Position numbers and translations under genes: made by a program
Assembly: GCA_011523445.1 (NCBI GenBank)
Contig: WTGT01000318.1
Coordinates: 1 to 32,706 of the forward strand
Origin: Paracoccaceae bacterium
Lineage (GTDB): Bacteria > Pseudomonadota > Alphaproteobacteria > Rhodobacterales > Rhodobacteraceae
DNA: 32,706 bases
Direction of reading: 5' to 3'
In this document: positions 8,292 through 15,966 of the stretch, piece by piece
Layout of the letters: each line of letters begins with the position of its first letter
Numbering within the stretch: the first letter of the stretch is position 1
Notes under the pieces: generated by a model
Told to the model about the DNA's origin: nothing
Database searches by the model: none
Seen by the model: only the letters and a program-made list of their open reading frames with translations

Positions 8292-9473
8292 GTGGCCGAT
8301 CAAAAACAATTCAAACCCCTTGAAGGTATTAGGGTTGTTGAATTCTCCCATATGATATTTGGACCCTGTTGTGGATTGTTTCTTGGATTACTTGGTGCAG
8401 AAGTCATCAAGGTCGAACCACCAGGAGGTGATAAGACCAGAGACTTGACGGGTATGGGGGCTTCCTTTTTTCCAACATTCAACCGCGGGAAAAAGTCAGT
8501 AACCATTGATATGAAAACGCCGGAAGGTGCCCGTGCCATCGACAAATTACTTGCCTCTTCGGATATACTCATAGAGAATTTTCGTGATCAATCCCTCCCT
8601 AAAATGGGTTTGGAACCGGAACATCTGAAGGTAAAGTATCCTGGATTGATAACCGTTTCCTGCAAGGGATTTCTTGAAGGGCCTTATAAAAACAGGTCGG
8701 CCTTGGACGAGGTTGTTCAAATGATGACCGGATTGGCTTACATGACGGGTCCACCAGGAAATCCGCTGCGAATCGGTTCCTCGGCAAATGACATCATGGG
8801 TGGGTTGTTCGGTGCCTATTCAGCTGTTGCTGCCCTCAGGGAAAGGGAGCAAACTGGTGAAGGAAGAAATATCAGGATCGGGTTGTTTGAAAACAGCCTT
8901 CTTCTGGTTGCTCAACATATGGTTCAGTTCGAAATGCTGGGTGTGGAACCGGAGCCAATGCCCAACCGTGCTTTTTCATGGCCGGTATATGACATATTCC
9001 AGACAGCTGATGGACGGGAAATATTTGTCGGAGCTGTTACTGACGGACAGTGGGAAGTCTTATGCAGGATACTGGAAAAGGATGAACTGTTGAACGATGA
9101 ACGTCTGCAAACTAGGATGGACCAGATAAATGCCAGGTATTGGACCAAGCCGATTTTTACCGAGGCCATCAAATCCTTTGAATTTGACTGGTTGAGTTTA
9201 GAGTTTCAGAAGGCGGGTATTCCCTATGCCCCCGTCGCCAGACCGGCTCAGATGTATGATGATCCACAGGCCCAGGCAGCAGGTGGATTGCCGATATCAA
9301 CTTTTGAGAACGGTAAACAGATAAGGGTTCCCGGGATGCCCATTGAAATTGACAACAACCGGGTTGGCAAGGATTTTGATATTCCAGGTGTCGGCCAGGA
9401 CAACGATTCCATTTTGACGGCTTTGGGATTTGACAAGAACTTTATGCGTGAAGCTACAGGTCAAAAGAGGTAA
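8292..9473 (+). CDS. CaiB/BaiF (class III) CoA-transferase
   Basis: Transfers CoA between an acyl-CoA and a free carboxylic acid. The protein has 393 residues from GTG 8292, chosen because AGGAG ends 5 nt before it; the in-frame GTG at 8286 overlaps that ribosome binding site. Family landmarks: the N-terminal LEGIRVVEF segment, GAEVIKVEPPGGD, NRGKKSVTIDMK, and GSSANDIMGGLFGAY. In the last motif Asp167 matches the catalytic Asp of formyl-CoA transferase that forms the acyl-aspartyl anhydride. In this operon it would activate the incoming acid or recycle CoA from a product, replacing an acyl-CoA synthetase. The downstream lyase starts 4 nt after its stop, indicating tight coupling. Confidence 0.92.
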   Translation: MADQKQFKPLEGIRVVEFSHMIFGPCCGLFLGLLGAEVIKVEPPGGDKTRDLTGMGASFFPTFNRGKKSVTIDMKTPEGARAIDKLLASSDILIENFRDQSLPKMGLEPEHLKVKYPGLITVSCKGFLEGPYKNRSALDEVVQMMTGLAYMTGPPGNPLRIGSSANDIMGGLFGAYSAVAALREREQTGEGRNIRIGLFENSLLLVAQHMVQFEMLGVEPEPMPNRAFSWPVYDIFQTADGREIFVGAVTDGQWEVLCRILEKDELLNDERLQTRMDQINARYWTKPIFTEAIKSFEFDWLSLEFQKAGIPYAPVARPAQMYDDPQAQAAGGLPISTFENGKQIRVPGMPIEIDNNRVGKDFDIPGVGQDNDSILTALGFDKNFMREATGQKR

Positions 9474-9477
9474 AATT

Positions 9478-10422
9478 ATGCTTGAAGACAACATGTACCC
9501 AGCCGACAGGATAAGTTTACGGGAATTGTCCTTGCGTGATGGCCTGCAGATGACCAAAACCTATCCCTCCACCGCTGACAAGACCAAGCTTATCCAAATG
9601 ATGTATGAGGCTGGCGTTACACATTTTGAGGTTGGTTCTTTTTTACCGGTTAAAACGTTTCCACAATTTGCTGACATAAGAACCTTGATTGCTTTTGTGG
9701 CCGATTTGCCGAATGCCTATTCAACTGCCCTTACACTAAATGAAAGGGCCATGGATGATGCCCTTGAAACTCCCCTGGATGAGATGGTAATCGCCCTGTC
9801 TGCAACAGAGGAACATTGCCAGGCAAATATCAAGCGATCCAGGGATTCTGCAGTCGGTCTGATAAGGACTGCAGTTGAAAAAAGAAAGGCAAGCTCTTGG
9901 AATCCAATGATAGCCAGTGCCATTTCCGTTTCCTTTGGCTGCTCAATATCTGGAGATGTTGACCCCGATGATGTTCTGGAACTTGCCATGAAATGTGCTG
10001 AAGCTGGTGCCGATCAAATTGCCATAGCCGACACAGTCGGTTTTGCTGGACCAAAACAAGTCCATGAACTATCCAAAATGGTTGCATCCCATCTTGGTGA
10101 TCTTCCCATTGTCGTACATTTGCATGACACCCGGGGTACGGGAATAGCAAACGCTTATGCCGCTCTCGATGCAGGAGTCAGAGTGTTGGATGGTACATTG
10201 GGTGGTCTGGGTGGTTGTCCATTCGCACCAGGTGCAACAGGCAACGTTTCCTTCGAGGATCTGGTTTATCTTTGCGAACGTTCTGGTTTTCCTACGGGCA
10301 TTGATCTGGAGAAACTTATTGAGGCGAGAAACTTTTTATCCACAATCCTGCCTGGGGAACAACTTTATGGAATGATTTCCAAGGCAGGAATTCCATCCCG
10401 AATAGCCTGGCAAAGTAGCTGA
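9478..10422 (+). CDS. HMG-CoA lyase-like aldolase
   Basis: TIM-barrel lyase of the HMGL-like family, 314 residues. ATG 9478 follows GAGGTAAAATT, a good ribosome binding site; the frame extends to 9430 inside the upstream gene. Key residues are present: metal/substrate-binding R20-D21 in SLRDGLQ, D184, metal ligands H214 and H216 in HLHDTRGTG, and catalytic loop Cys247 in GGLGGCPFAPGATGN. HMG-CoA lyases cleave 3-hydroxy-3-methylglutaryl-CoA to acetyl-CoA and acetoacetate. Bacterial members in catabolic operons can act on other 3-hydroxyacyl-CoAs. As last gene of the kinase-ACAD-CoA-transferase operon it may make the final C-C cleavage; that is inference. Confidence 0.9.
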   Translation: MLEDNMYPADRISLRELSLRDGLQMTKTYPSTADKTKLIQMMYEAGVTHFEVGSFLPVKTFPQFADIRTLIAFVADLPNAYSTALTLNERAMDDALETPLDEMVIALSATEEHCQANIKRSRDSAVGLIRTAVEKRKASSWNPMIASAISVSFGCSISGDVDPDDVLELAMKCAEAGADQIAIADTVGFAGPKQVHELSKMVASHLGDLPIVVHLHDTRGTGIANAYAALDAGVRVLDGTLGGLGGCPFAPGATGNVSFEDLVYLCERSGFPTGIDLEKLIEARNFLSTILPGEQLYGMISKAGIPSRIAWQSS

Positions 10423-10443
10423 AGGGGTTTCAAACAATTATAA

Positions 10444-10477
10444 CCTTTGGGGATCTAAAAAGATTCACCCAAAAAGG
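10444..10477 (+). terminator. Imperfect stem-loop after the acyl-CoA operon
   Basis: About 20 nt after the lyase stop, GGATCT-AAAA-AGATTC forms a 6-bp inner stem. It is extended by CC/GG and TTT/AAA outer pairs with small bulges. There is no U-run downstream, so intrinsic termination is doubtful; it may only mark or protect the 3' end. Confidence 0.3.
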
Positions 10478-10513
10478 CAATTTCAAAGTTAACGTAATTG
10501 TCAAACACATTAC

Positions 10514-10532
10514 CTCAGTTTTGGAAACTGAG
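10514..10532. repeat. Perfect 8-bp inverted repeat upstream of gts promoter
   Basis: CTCAGTTT-TGG-AAACTGAG lies about 65 bp upstream of the predicted -35 of the gts operon. It has no adjacent U-run in either direction, so it is a poor terminator. Its position fits a binding site for an activator or an extra regulator. No second copy was seen. Confidence 0.4.
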
Positions 10533-10597
10533 AAAAATGGCTGGTAGTCTTTTCCATTGTCTCGGTACACTACAAAAAATGCCCCATAGGAAAGTCA

Positions 10598-10626
10598 TTG
10601 ACTTTTAATTTACAAAAACGTACATT
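10598..10626 (+). promoter_or_regulatory. Predicted sigma-70 promoter of gts operon
   Basis: TTGACT (10598-10603), a 17-bp spacer and TACATT (10621-10626) form a reasonable housekeeping promoter: 5/6 and 4/6 matches with ideal spacing. The expected transcription start is around 10633, directly before the palindromic operator, giving a leader of about 70 nt. Confidence 0.6.
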
Positions 10627-10637
10627 ATTTCCACTTT

Positions 10638-10649
10638 TGGAACGTTCCA
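10638..10649. promoter_or_regulatory. LacI-family operator, gts promoter copy
   Basis: TGGAACGTTCCA is a perfect 12-bp palindrome with a central CpG, the classical shape of LacI/GalR-family operators. It lies 12 bp downstream of the predicted -10, where bound repressor would block initiation. The identical palindrome occurs at 19955-19966, in front of the next sugar operon. The LacI-family gene at 18757 is the obvious candidate binder. Confidence 0.75.
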
Positions 10650-10701
10650 TTTTTTCTTGGGAGGTTCCATTTCGATTATAATTGTCCAGTGGAGGATTAA
10701 C

Positions 10702-11952
10702 ATGAAAGGACTAATTAAATCAACAATAAACGGGATGGCTGTACTTGCTCTATCAGGAGGAATGGCCGTTTCTCAAGAAGTTGAAGTATTGCATTGGTGG
10801 ACTTCGGGTGGCGAAGCCAGTGCATTGAATGTTTTGAAACAGGATTTGGAATCCCAAGGTATCGGTTGGCTTGACATGCCTGTTGCCGGTGGTGGTGGTG
10901 AACAGGCCATGACCGTATTGCGTGCAAGGGTAACAGCCGGTGATGCACCAACCGCAGTTCAAGCTTTGGGCTTTGACATTTTGGATTGGGGTGCCCAGGG
11001 TGCGTTGGCAAACCTGAACGATGTTGCCGCTGCCGAAGGCTGGGACGATGTTATACCTGAAGCCCTGCAATATTTTGCCAAATATGATGGCAAATGGATT
11101 TCAGCTCCCGTGAATGTCCATTCCACCAATTGGGTATGGGCCAACAAGGCAGTATTGGATGCCAACGGCATAGATATTCCCGAAACCTGGGAAGATTTCA
11201 TGGCTGCAATTGAAACACTAAGTGCTGCTGGAGTTACCCCCGTCGCCCAAGGTGGAGAGGCCTGGCAGGAAGCAACCATGTTTGATGCTGTTGCCATGTC
11301 AGCTGGTGGTCCAGACTTTTACAAGGCTGCATTCATTGACCTTGATGAAGAGGCACTCGGATCCGATACCATGAAGGAAGCTTTTGATCGAATGGCCTTC
11401 ATTCGTGGCCATGTTGATGAGAATTTCTCCGGACGGTCATGGAACTTGGCTACAGCAATGGTCATCAATGGTGAAGCTGGTTTCCAAATGATGGGCGACT
11501 GGGCCAAGGGTGAATTCCTGAACGCAGGCAAGGTGCCAGGTGAAGATTTCCTTTGTTTCCGCTTCCCAGGAACTCAAAATCAGGTTACCTTCAATGCTGA
11601 CCAGTTCATGATGTTTGATCAGGGTGGTGTTGTTTCACCGGAGCAAGCTGCTCTTGCTTCAGCGATATTGTCGCCCAGTTTCCAATCTGCCTTCAATGTT
11701 GTCAAGGGATCCGTACCTGCACGTACAGATGTATCTGATGAAGCCTTTGATGCCTGTGGCAAGCAGGGAATGGCTGATCTCGCAAGTGCTTCAGCTTCCG
11801 GCAACCTCTTTGGTTCGATGGCTCATGGTCACGCCAACCAGGCAGCTGTAAAAAATGCAATGTATGACGTTATTACTGCCCACTTTAACGGGGAATATGA
11901 CAGCGCCACAGCTGTGGAAGAACTCGTTGATGCAGTTTCCATTGCCAAATAA
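10702..11952 (+). CDS. gtsA: Glucose/mannose-type ABC transporter substrate-binding protein
   Basis: Periplasmic sugar-binding protein, 416 residues from ATG 10702, which has GGAGG 6 nt upstream; the frame runs back to 10657 without a signal peptide there. A Sec signal peptide (about residues 1-24, ending near GGMAVSQ) precedes VEVLHWWTSGGEA, the N-terminal signature of GtsA-type glucose-binding proteins. Other shared landmarks are GGGGEQAMTVLRARV, APVNVHSTNWVW, a MMGDWAKGEF segment, FPGTQNQ, and GSVPARTDV near the C-terminus. First gene of an importer operon with two permeases and an ATPase. GtsA homologues bind glucose, mannose or mannitol; the downstream redox enzymes leave open an anhydro- or modified sugar. 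Probably the most strongly expressed gene of the operon, given the hairpin after it. Confidence 0.9.
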   Translation: MKGLIKSTINGMAVLALSGGMAVSQEVEVLHWWTSGGEASALNVLKQDLESQGIGWLDMPVAGGGGEQAMTVLRARVTAGDAPTAVQALGFDILDWGAQGALANLNDVAAAEGWDDVIPEALQYFAKYDGKWISAPVNVHSTNWVWANKAVLDANGIDIPETWEDFMAAIETLSAAGVTPVAQGGEAWQEATMFDAVAMSAGGPDFYKAAFIDLDEEALGSDTMKEAFDRMAFIRGHVDENFSGRSWNLATAMVINGEAGFQMMGDWAKGEFLNAGKVPGEDFLCFRFPGTQNQVTFNADQFMMFDQGGVVSPEQAALASAILSPSFQSAFNVVKGSVPARTDVSDEAFDACGKQGMADLASASASGNLFGSMAHGHANQAAVKNAMYDVITAHFNGEYDSATAVEELVDAVSIAK

Positions 11953-11969
11953 GGCAAAATAAAATAATT

Positions 11970-12005
11970 ACACATGGCGTTCACAATTATTGGAGCGCCA
12001 TGTGT
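11970..12005 (+). other. RNA hairpin between gtsA and gtsB
   Basis: A 10-bp perfect stem, ACACATGGCG / CGCCATGTGT, is extended inward by three more pairs (one G-U) to a 10-nt loop. It lies in the 79-nt gap between binding-protein and permease genes. No clean U-run follows, so partial attenuation or 3'-end protection of the gtsA message is likelier than full termination. Confidence 0.65.
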
Positions 12006-12031
12006 CTTGCCCACCTTTTCAATAATAAGCA

Positions 12032-12952
12032 ATGACTGTAGCCCAATCCGGAGTGGATTTTAGAACACGATTACAAGGTTGGTTGCCCAAACTTGTATTA
12101 TCACCATCTGTTGCGATGGTCTTTGTGTTTGTCTACGGCTTTATCCTGTTTACTGTTTATGTTTCTTTCACTGACAGCAGGATATTACCCTTTGTGGGAA
12201 AATCTGGAGAACCTGCCTTCGATTTGATAGGAATATCAAATTACCAAAAGTTGTTTAAGTTGTCCCATTGGGAAATAGCTGTGACCAACATGGGCATATT
12301 TGCAGGTCTCTATATTATTATCTGCACAGTCATAGGGTTGTTTCTGGCGATCCTGCTTGATCAAAAAATCCGGGGTGAGGGAGTATTAAGGCCTCTTTAC
12401 CTTTACCCCATGGCCTTGAGTTTCATTGTAACCGGTACAGCATGGAAGTGGTTTCTGGATCCAGGTATCGGGGTTGAGAGTATAATTCATACATGGGGTT
12501 GGGAATCTTTCAGCTTTGATTGGATCAAAAACCGTGATTTCGCCATTTACACCATTGTAATGGCTGCAGTTTGGCAAACTTCGGGCTTCGTAATGGCGAT
12601 GTTTCTTGCCGGCCTTCGCGGAATTGACAACGAAATATTGAAAGCTGCCCAAATTGACGGGGCTTCAAACTGGAATTTGTACAGACGGATAATCATACCG
12701 CAATTGCGCCCGGCTTTTCTTTCTGCTTTCGTTATTCTGGCACACTTGGCCATCAAGACCTTTGACCTTGTAATCGCCATGACAAGTGGTGGTCCTGGAC
12801 GAGCAACGGAACTTCCTGCAACCTTTATGTATTCCTATACCTTTGGTCGCAATCAAATGGGCATTGGTTCCTCTTCCGCCGTGATCATGCTGATGACTAT
12901 TGCCGCCATCATGGTACCCTACCTTTACTCGGAATTGAGGGAAAGGAAATAA
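12032..12952 (+). CDS. gtsB: Sugar ABC transporter permease, GtsB/MalF type
   Basis: Inner-membrane permease, 306 residues with six predicted helices, the normal size for the family and without the large insert seen in the MalF-type permease at 998-2245. The EAA loop at about residue 200 (EILKAAQIDGASNW) contacts the ATPase. It follows gtsA across a hairpin-bearing gap, and its TAA overlaps the ATG of the next permease by one base, so the two are co-translated. It pairs with GtsC to form the channel for the sugar delivered by GtsA. Confidence 0.92.
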   Translation: MTVAQSGVDFRTRLQGWLPKLVLSPSVAMVFVFVYGFILFTVYVSFTDSRILPFVGKSGEPAFDLIGISNYQKLFKLSHWEIAVTNMGIFAGLYIIICTVIGLFLAILLDQKIRGEGVLRPLYLYPMALSFIVTGTAWKWFLDPGIGVESIIHTWGWESFSFDWIKNRDFAIYTIVMAAVWQTSGFVMAMFLAGLRGIDNEILKAAQIDGASNWNLYRRIIIPQLRPAFLSAFVILAHLAIKTFDLVIAMTSGGPGRATELPATFMYSYTFGRNQMGIGSSSAVIMLMTIAAIMVPYLYSELRERK

Positions 12953-13833
12953 TGGCTATCTCAGCTCAAGATACGGCAATTCGAACGGGACGAATTACCC
13001 GGACCTTTATCTACCTTGTCTTGACGCTTTTCGCTCTGTTCTACATGCTGCCCTTGTATGTGATGGTGGTAAACTCCCTGAAACCCCTATCGGAAATTAC
13101 CGGGGGCGGGATGATGTCCTTGCCTCAGGTTTGGACAATCGAGCCTTGGTTAAAGGCTTGGTCAACAGCACAGGTTGGTGTTCAGGCAACGGGATTGAGG
13201 CCTTATTTCCTGAATTCGATTTTGATGGTTGTTCCAGCGGTAGCAATCTCGACAACACTCGGTGCTCTCAATGGTTATGTACTGACAAAATGGAGGTTCA
13301 AGGGTGATACCCTGCTTTTTGGATTCATGCTATTTGCCTGTTTCATCCCTTTCCAGATAGTCCTGATTCCCATGGCCGCGGTTCTCGGAACGTTGGGAAT
13401 TTCCGGAACAACTGCCGGACTAGTGCTGGTTCACGTGGTATACGGAATTGGCTTTACGACTCTTTATTTTCGCAACTATTATGCCGTTTTTCCGACGGAA
13501 CTTGTTCGGGCCGCACAGATTGACGGAGCTGGTTTTTTCCAGATATTTTGGCGAATCCTGTTACCCTCGTCCGGACCGATAGCCGTTGTTTCGGTTATCT
13601 GGCAATTTACCAACATCTGGAATGATTTCATTTTCGGCGCCTCATTTGCATCAGGAGATGGTGCACCCATGACAGTAGCCTTGAATAACCTTGTACAATC
13701 ATCAACCGGGGTAAAAGAATTTAACGTCCATTTTGCAGGGGCTATTCTGGCCGCTTTTCCCACACTTCTCGTTTACATCGTCGCAGGTCGGTATTTTGTT
13801 CGTGGCCTGATGGCAGGTTCAGTCAAAGGATAA
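12952..13833 (+). CDS. gtsC: Sugar ABC transporter permease, GtsC/MalG type
   Basis: Second inner-membrane permease, 293 residues, six helices. The start region TFIYLVLTLFALFYMLPLYV and the MVVNSLKPLSEI segment are typical of MalG-type permeases. The EAA loop is near residue 185 (ELVRAAQIDGAGFF), and the C-terminus (YFVRGLMAGSVKG) carries the conserved GL..G.VKG tail. It overlaps gtsB by one base and is followed after 4 nt by the ATPase gene. A normal-length counterpart to the extended MalG-type permease at the left edge. Confidence 0.92.
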   Translation: MAISAQDTAIRTGRITRTFIYLVLTLFALFYMLPLYVMVVNSLKPLSEITGGGMMSLPQVWTIEPWLKAWSTAQVGVQATGLRPYFLNSILMVVPAVAISTTLGALNGYVLTKWRFKGDTLLFGFMLFACFIPFQIVLIPMAAVLGTLGISGTTAGLVLVHVVYGIGFTTLYFRNYYAVFPTELVRAAQIDGAGFFQIFWRILLPSSGPIAVVSVIWQFTNIWNDFIFGASFASGDGAPMTVALNNLVQSSTGVKEFNVHFAGAILAAFPTLLVYIVAGRYFVRGLMAGSVKG

Positions 13834-13837
13834 ACCA

Positions 13838-14953
13838 ATGGGGTTTCTTGATATAGACAATGCCACCAAATCATATGGCAAGGTAGAAGTACTACACAAT
13901 GTTGATATATCCGTCCAAGAAGGCGAATTTTTGGTACTGGTCGGACCCTCGGGTTGTGGTAAATCCACTTTATTGAACATGATCGCCGGGCTAGAAGAAG
14001 TAACGAGTGGTGAAATAAGAATCAAGGGAGAGGTGATGAATCATGTTCACCCCTCCAAGCGAAACATAGCAATGGTTTTTCAATCCTATGCCCTTTACCC
14101 GAACATGACGGTTGGCCAAAATATTACTTTCGGTCTTGAAATGCATGGAGTACCCAAGTCCGAACGTGAAAAGGCCATGGACAAGGTTGCCAGATTGCTT
14201 CAGATCGAAAACCTCTTGTCTCGAAAGCCCGGACAACTGTCCGGTGGTCAGCGTCAGCGTGTTGCCATGGGACGAGCGTTGGTCCGTGAACCGGATGTCT
14301 TTCTGTTTGACGAACCGCTTTCCAATCTTGATGCCAAGCTCCGTGTTGACATGCGTACGGAAATTAAGAAGCTGCATCAGAATCTAGGGACAACCATCGT
14401 CTATGTGACACATGATCAAATAGAGGCAATGACCCTGTCAACCAGGATCGCCGTGATGCATAATGGATATATCCAGCAACTTGGAACTCCCAATGAGATA
14501 TACAATTCTCCATCCAACCTGTTTGTGGCCACCTTCATGGGTTCCCCATCAATGAATTTGTTACCTGTAAGAATCAATGTGGATGGCAATGATGTTCGAG
14601 CCGAAACTACCAATGGCAAAGGTGAGGCAGTAAACCTTGCTTTCCATAATCCCTCAGCATCCCTTAAGGAATTCAACGGAAAAAATGTTACCTTGGGCAT
14701 ACGACCTGAGGGTCTTACTGATCTGGAAGGTGCCGATCAAAGGTCAAGTCATATAGAAACCATAAATAATACCGTTGATGTCATCGAACCTGCCGGCTCC
14801 GATACATTCGTAACGACCACCATGGGAAATACTGAATGTATAGGAAGAATGCGGGCTGATACCAACCTGAAACCGGGTGTGGAGACAAGTTTTGCGATAA
14901 ACATGGAAAAGGTTGTCGTTTTTGATCCCGAGACCGAAATGCGGATAGCCTGA
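13838..14953 (+). CDS. Sugar ABC transporter ATP-binding protein (MalK/UgpC/MsmK family)
   Basis: Cytoplasmic ATPase that powers the importer, 371 residues. Walker A GPSGCGKST is at residues 36-44, the Q-loop in MVFQSYALYPNMTV, the ABC signature LSGGQRQRV, Walker B FLFDEPLSNLDAKLR, and the switch His in YVTHDQIEAMT. The C-terminal third (after about 240) is the TOBE/OB regulatory domain, containing VTLGIRPEGL. ATPases of this subfamily are often shared among several sugar importers, so it could also serve the permeases at the left edge. It closes the transporter part of the operon; 244 bp separate it from the catabolic genes. Confidence 0.94.
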   Translation: MGFLDIDNATKSYGKVEVLHNVDISVQEGEFLVLVGPSGCGKSTLLNMIAGLEEVTSGEIRIKGEVMNHVHPSKRNIAMVFQSYALYPNMTVGQNITFGLEMHGVPKSEREKAMDKVARLLQIENLLSRKPGQLSGGQRQRVAMGRALVREPDVFLFDEPLSNLDAKLRVDMRTEIKKLHQNLGTTIVYVTHDQIEAMTLSTRIAVMHNGYIQQLGTPNEIYNSPSNLFVATFMGSPSMNLLPVRINVDGNDVRAETTNGKGEAVNLAFHNPSASLKEFNGKNVTLGIRPEGLTDLEGADQRSSHIETINNTVDVIEPAGSDTFVTTTMGNTECIGRMRADTNLKPGVETSFAINMEKVVVFDPETEMRIA

Positions 14954-15197
14954 TGCAAATAAACGTTCTTCTGTACTCACCTTCAATTTGTTCTGGGAAA
15001 ATTAATGGAAGGTTTCATGCAAATACTGGCATCCTGTCATTTTCCATTGATTCCTGACTCTTGCTTCATTCATACCTGAGAGGTGAATGTGGGATTTCGG
15101 TGTACCAAATGAGACACTTGAATGACCTGATTATGGAAACCTTCAAGTTGCCATTGTACCTTCAAGGGAATCAAAATTATCAGTCAAGGCTATTTAC
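14954..15197 (+). other. Intergenic gap between transporter and catabolic genes
   Basis: This 244-bp gap has no convincing ORF, terminator or copy of the LacI palindrome. It contains an imperfect dyad around GGTGTACC (about 15098-15112) and a long-range 9-bp inverted repeat, GAAGGTTTC/GAAACCTTC (15008-15016, 15136-15144). Transcription may read through from the transporter genes, or an unrecognised promoter may lie here. Confidence 0.4.
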
Positions 15198-15956
15198 ATG
15201 AACAAGGTTGCTCTGATTACAGGTGGACAGCGTGGAATAGGTTTGGGTATTACCCGTGCACTCGGAAAGGCCAATTATGCATTGGCTCTGACCGGATCAA
15301 GCAAGGAAGATACCGAAGCGGTTCATTCGGCACTGCATGAACTTGGACCGACAGCGAGATATTATCAGCATGATGTAAGGGATGTGGAAAAGATTCCTTC
15401 CCTTTTGGACAAGATTGAAACCGATCTGGGTTCAATTACTTCACTGGTATCGAATGCAGGCGTTGCTGCTCGAATCAGGGGAGATTTACTCAATATAACA
15501 CCAGAAAATTTTGATTATGTCATGGACATCAATCTGCGAGGAGCTTTTTTTCTTACCCAGAAGATAGCCCAACGGATGTTGGAACGTCCTTCCACCCACT
15601 ATCGTTCAATCGTGATCGTTACTTCCGTCAGCTCCAGTTTGGTTTCCATCGAACGGGCCGAATACTGCATATCCAAAGCAGGTGCCTCTATGATGTCCAA
15701 ATTGTTTGCAGCACGATTGGCAGGTGAAAACATAGGTGTATTCGAGATTCAACCCGGCATCATCGAAACCGACATGACCTCAGGGGTCAAGGACAAATAT
15801 ACAACCCTGATAGGTAACGGCCTGGTTCCTGCCAAGCGATGGGGCAAGCCTGAGGATATTGGTTCTGTTGTCTTGTCACTGGTTGAAGGGCAGATGGCAT
15901 TTGCCAGTGGAGCAGCCATACCGGTTGATGGGGGTTTGAGTATCCATCGTCTCTGA
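15198..15956 (+). CDS. Short-chain dehydrogenase (3-ketoacyl-ACP reductase-like), sugar operon
   Basis: Classical SDR, 252 residues, with complete motifs: TGGQRGIG (8-15) for NAD(P), SNAG (85-88), Asn112, Ser145 region, Tyr156-x3-Lys160 in YCISK, then QPGIIETDM. The C-terminus has the GAAIPVDGGLSI substrate/tetramer segment. Annotation pipelines usually call this group 3-ketoacyl-ACP reductase. Embedded between a sugar importer and a GMC oxidoreductase, it more likely oxidises or reduces a sugar, lactone or polyol, as many homologues in sugar operons do. The ATG is preceded by AAGG at suitable distance. Substrate unknown. Confidence 0.88.
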   Translation: MNKVALITGGQRGIGLGITRALGKANYALALTGSSKEDTEAVHSALHELGPTARYYQHDVRDVEKIPSLLDKIETDLGSITSLVSNAGVAARIRGDLLNITPENFDYVMDINLRGAFFLTQKIAQRMLERPSTHYRSIVIVTSVSSSLVSIERAEYCISKAGASMMSKLFAARLAGENIGVFEIQPGIIETDMTSGVKDKYTTLIGNGLVPAKRWGKPEDIGSVVLSLVEGQMAFASGAAIPVDGGLSIHRL

Positions 15957-15966
15957 ATGGTTTGTC

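Noticed and set aside
10514..10532. Terminator for the acyl-CoA operon
   Set aside because: The 8-bp dyad is followed by A residues, not U, on the plus strand and lies 90 nt after the stop; kept only as an unassigned inverted repeat.
15008..15144. GAAGGTTTC / GAAACCTTC long-range inverted repeat as an operator pair
   Set aside because: Only 9 bp over about 120 bp distance with no other copies; easily chance.
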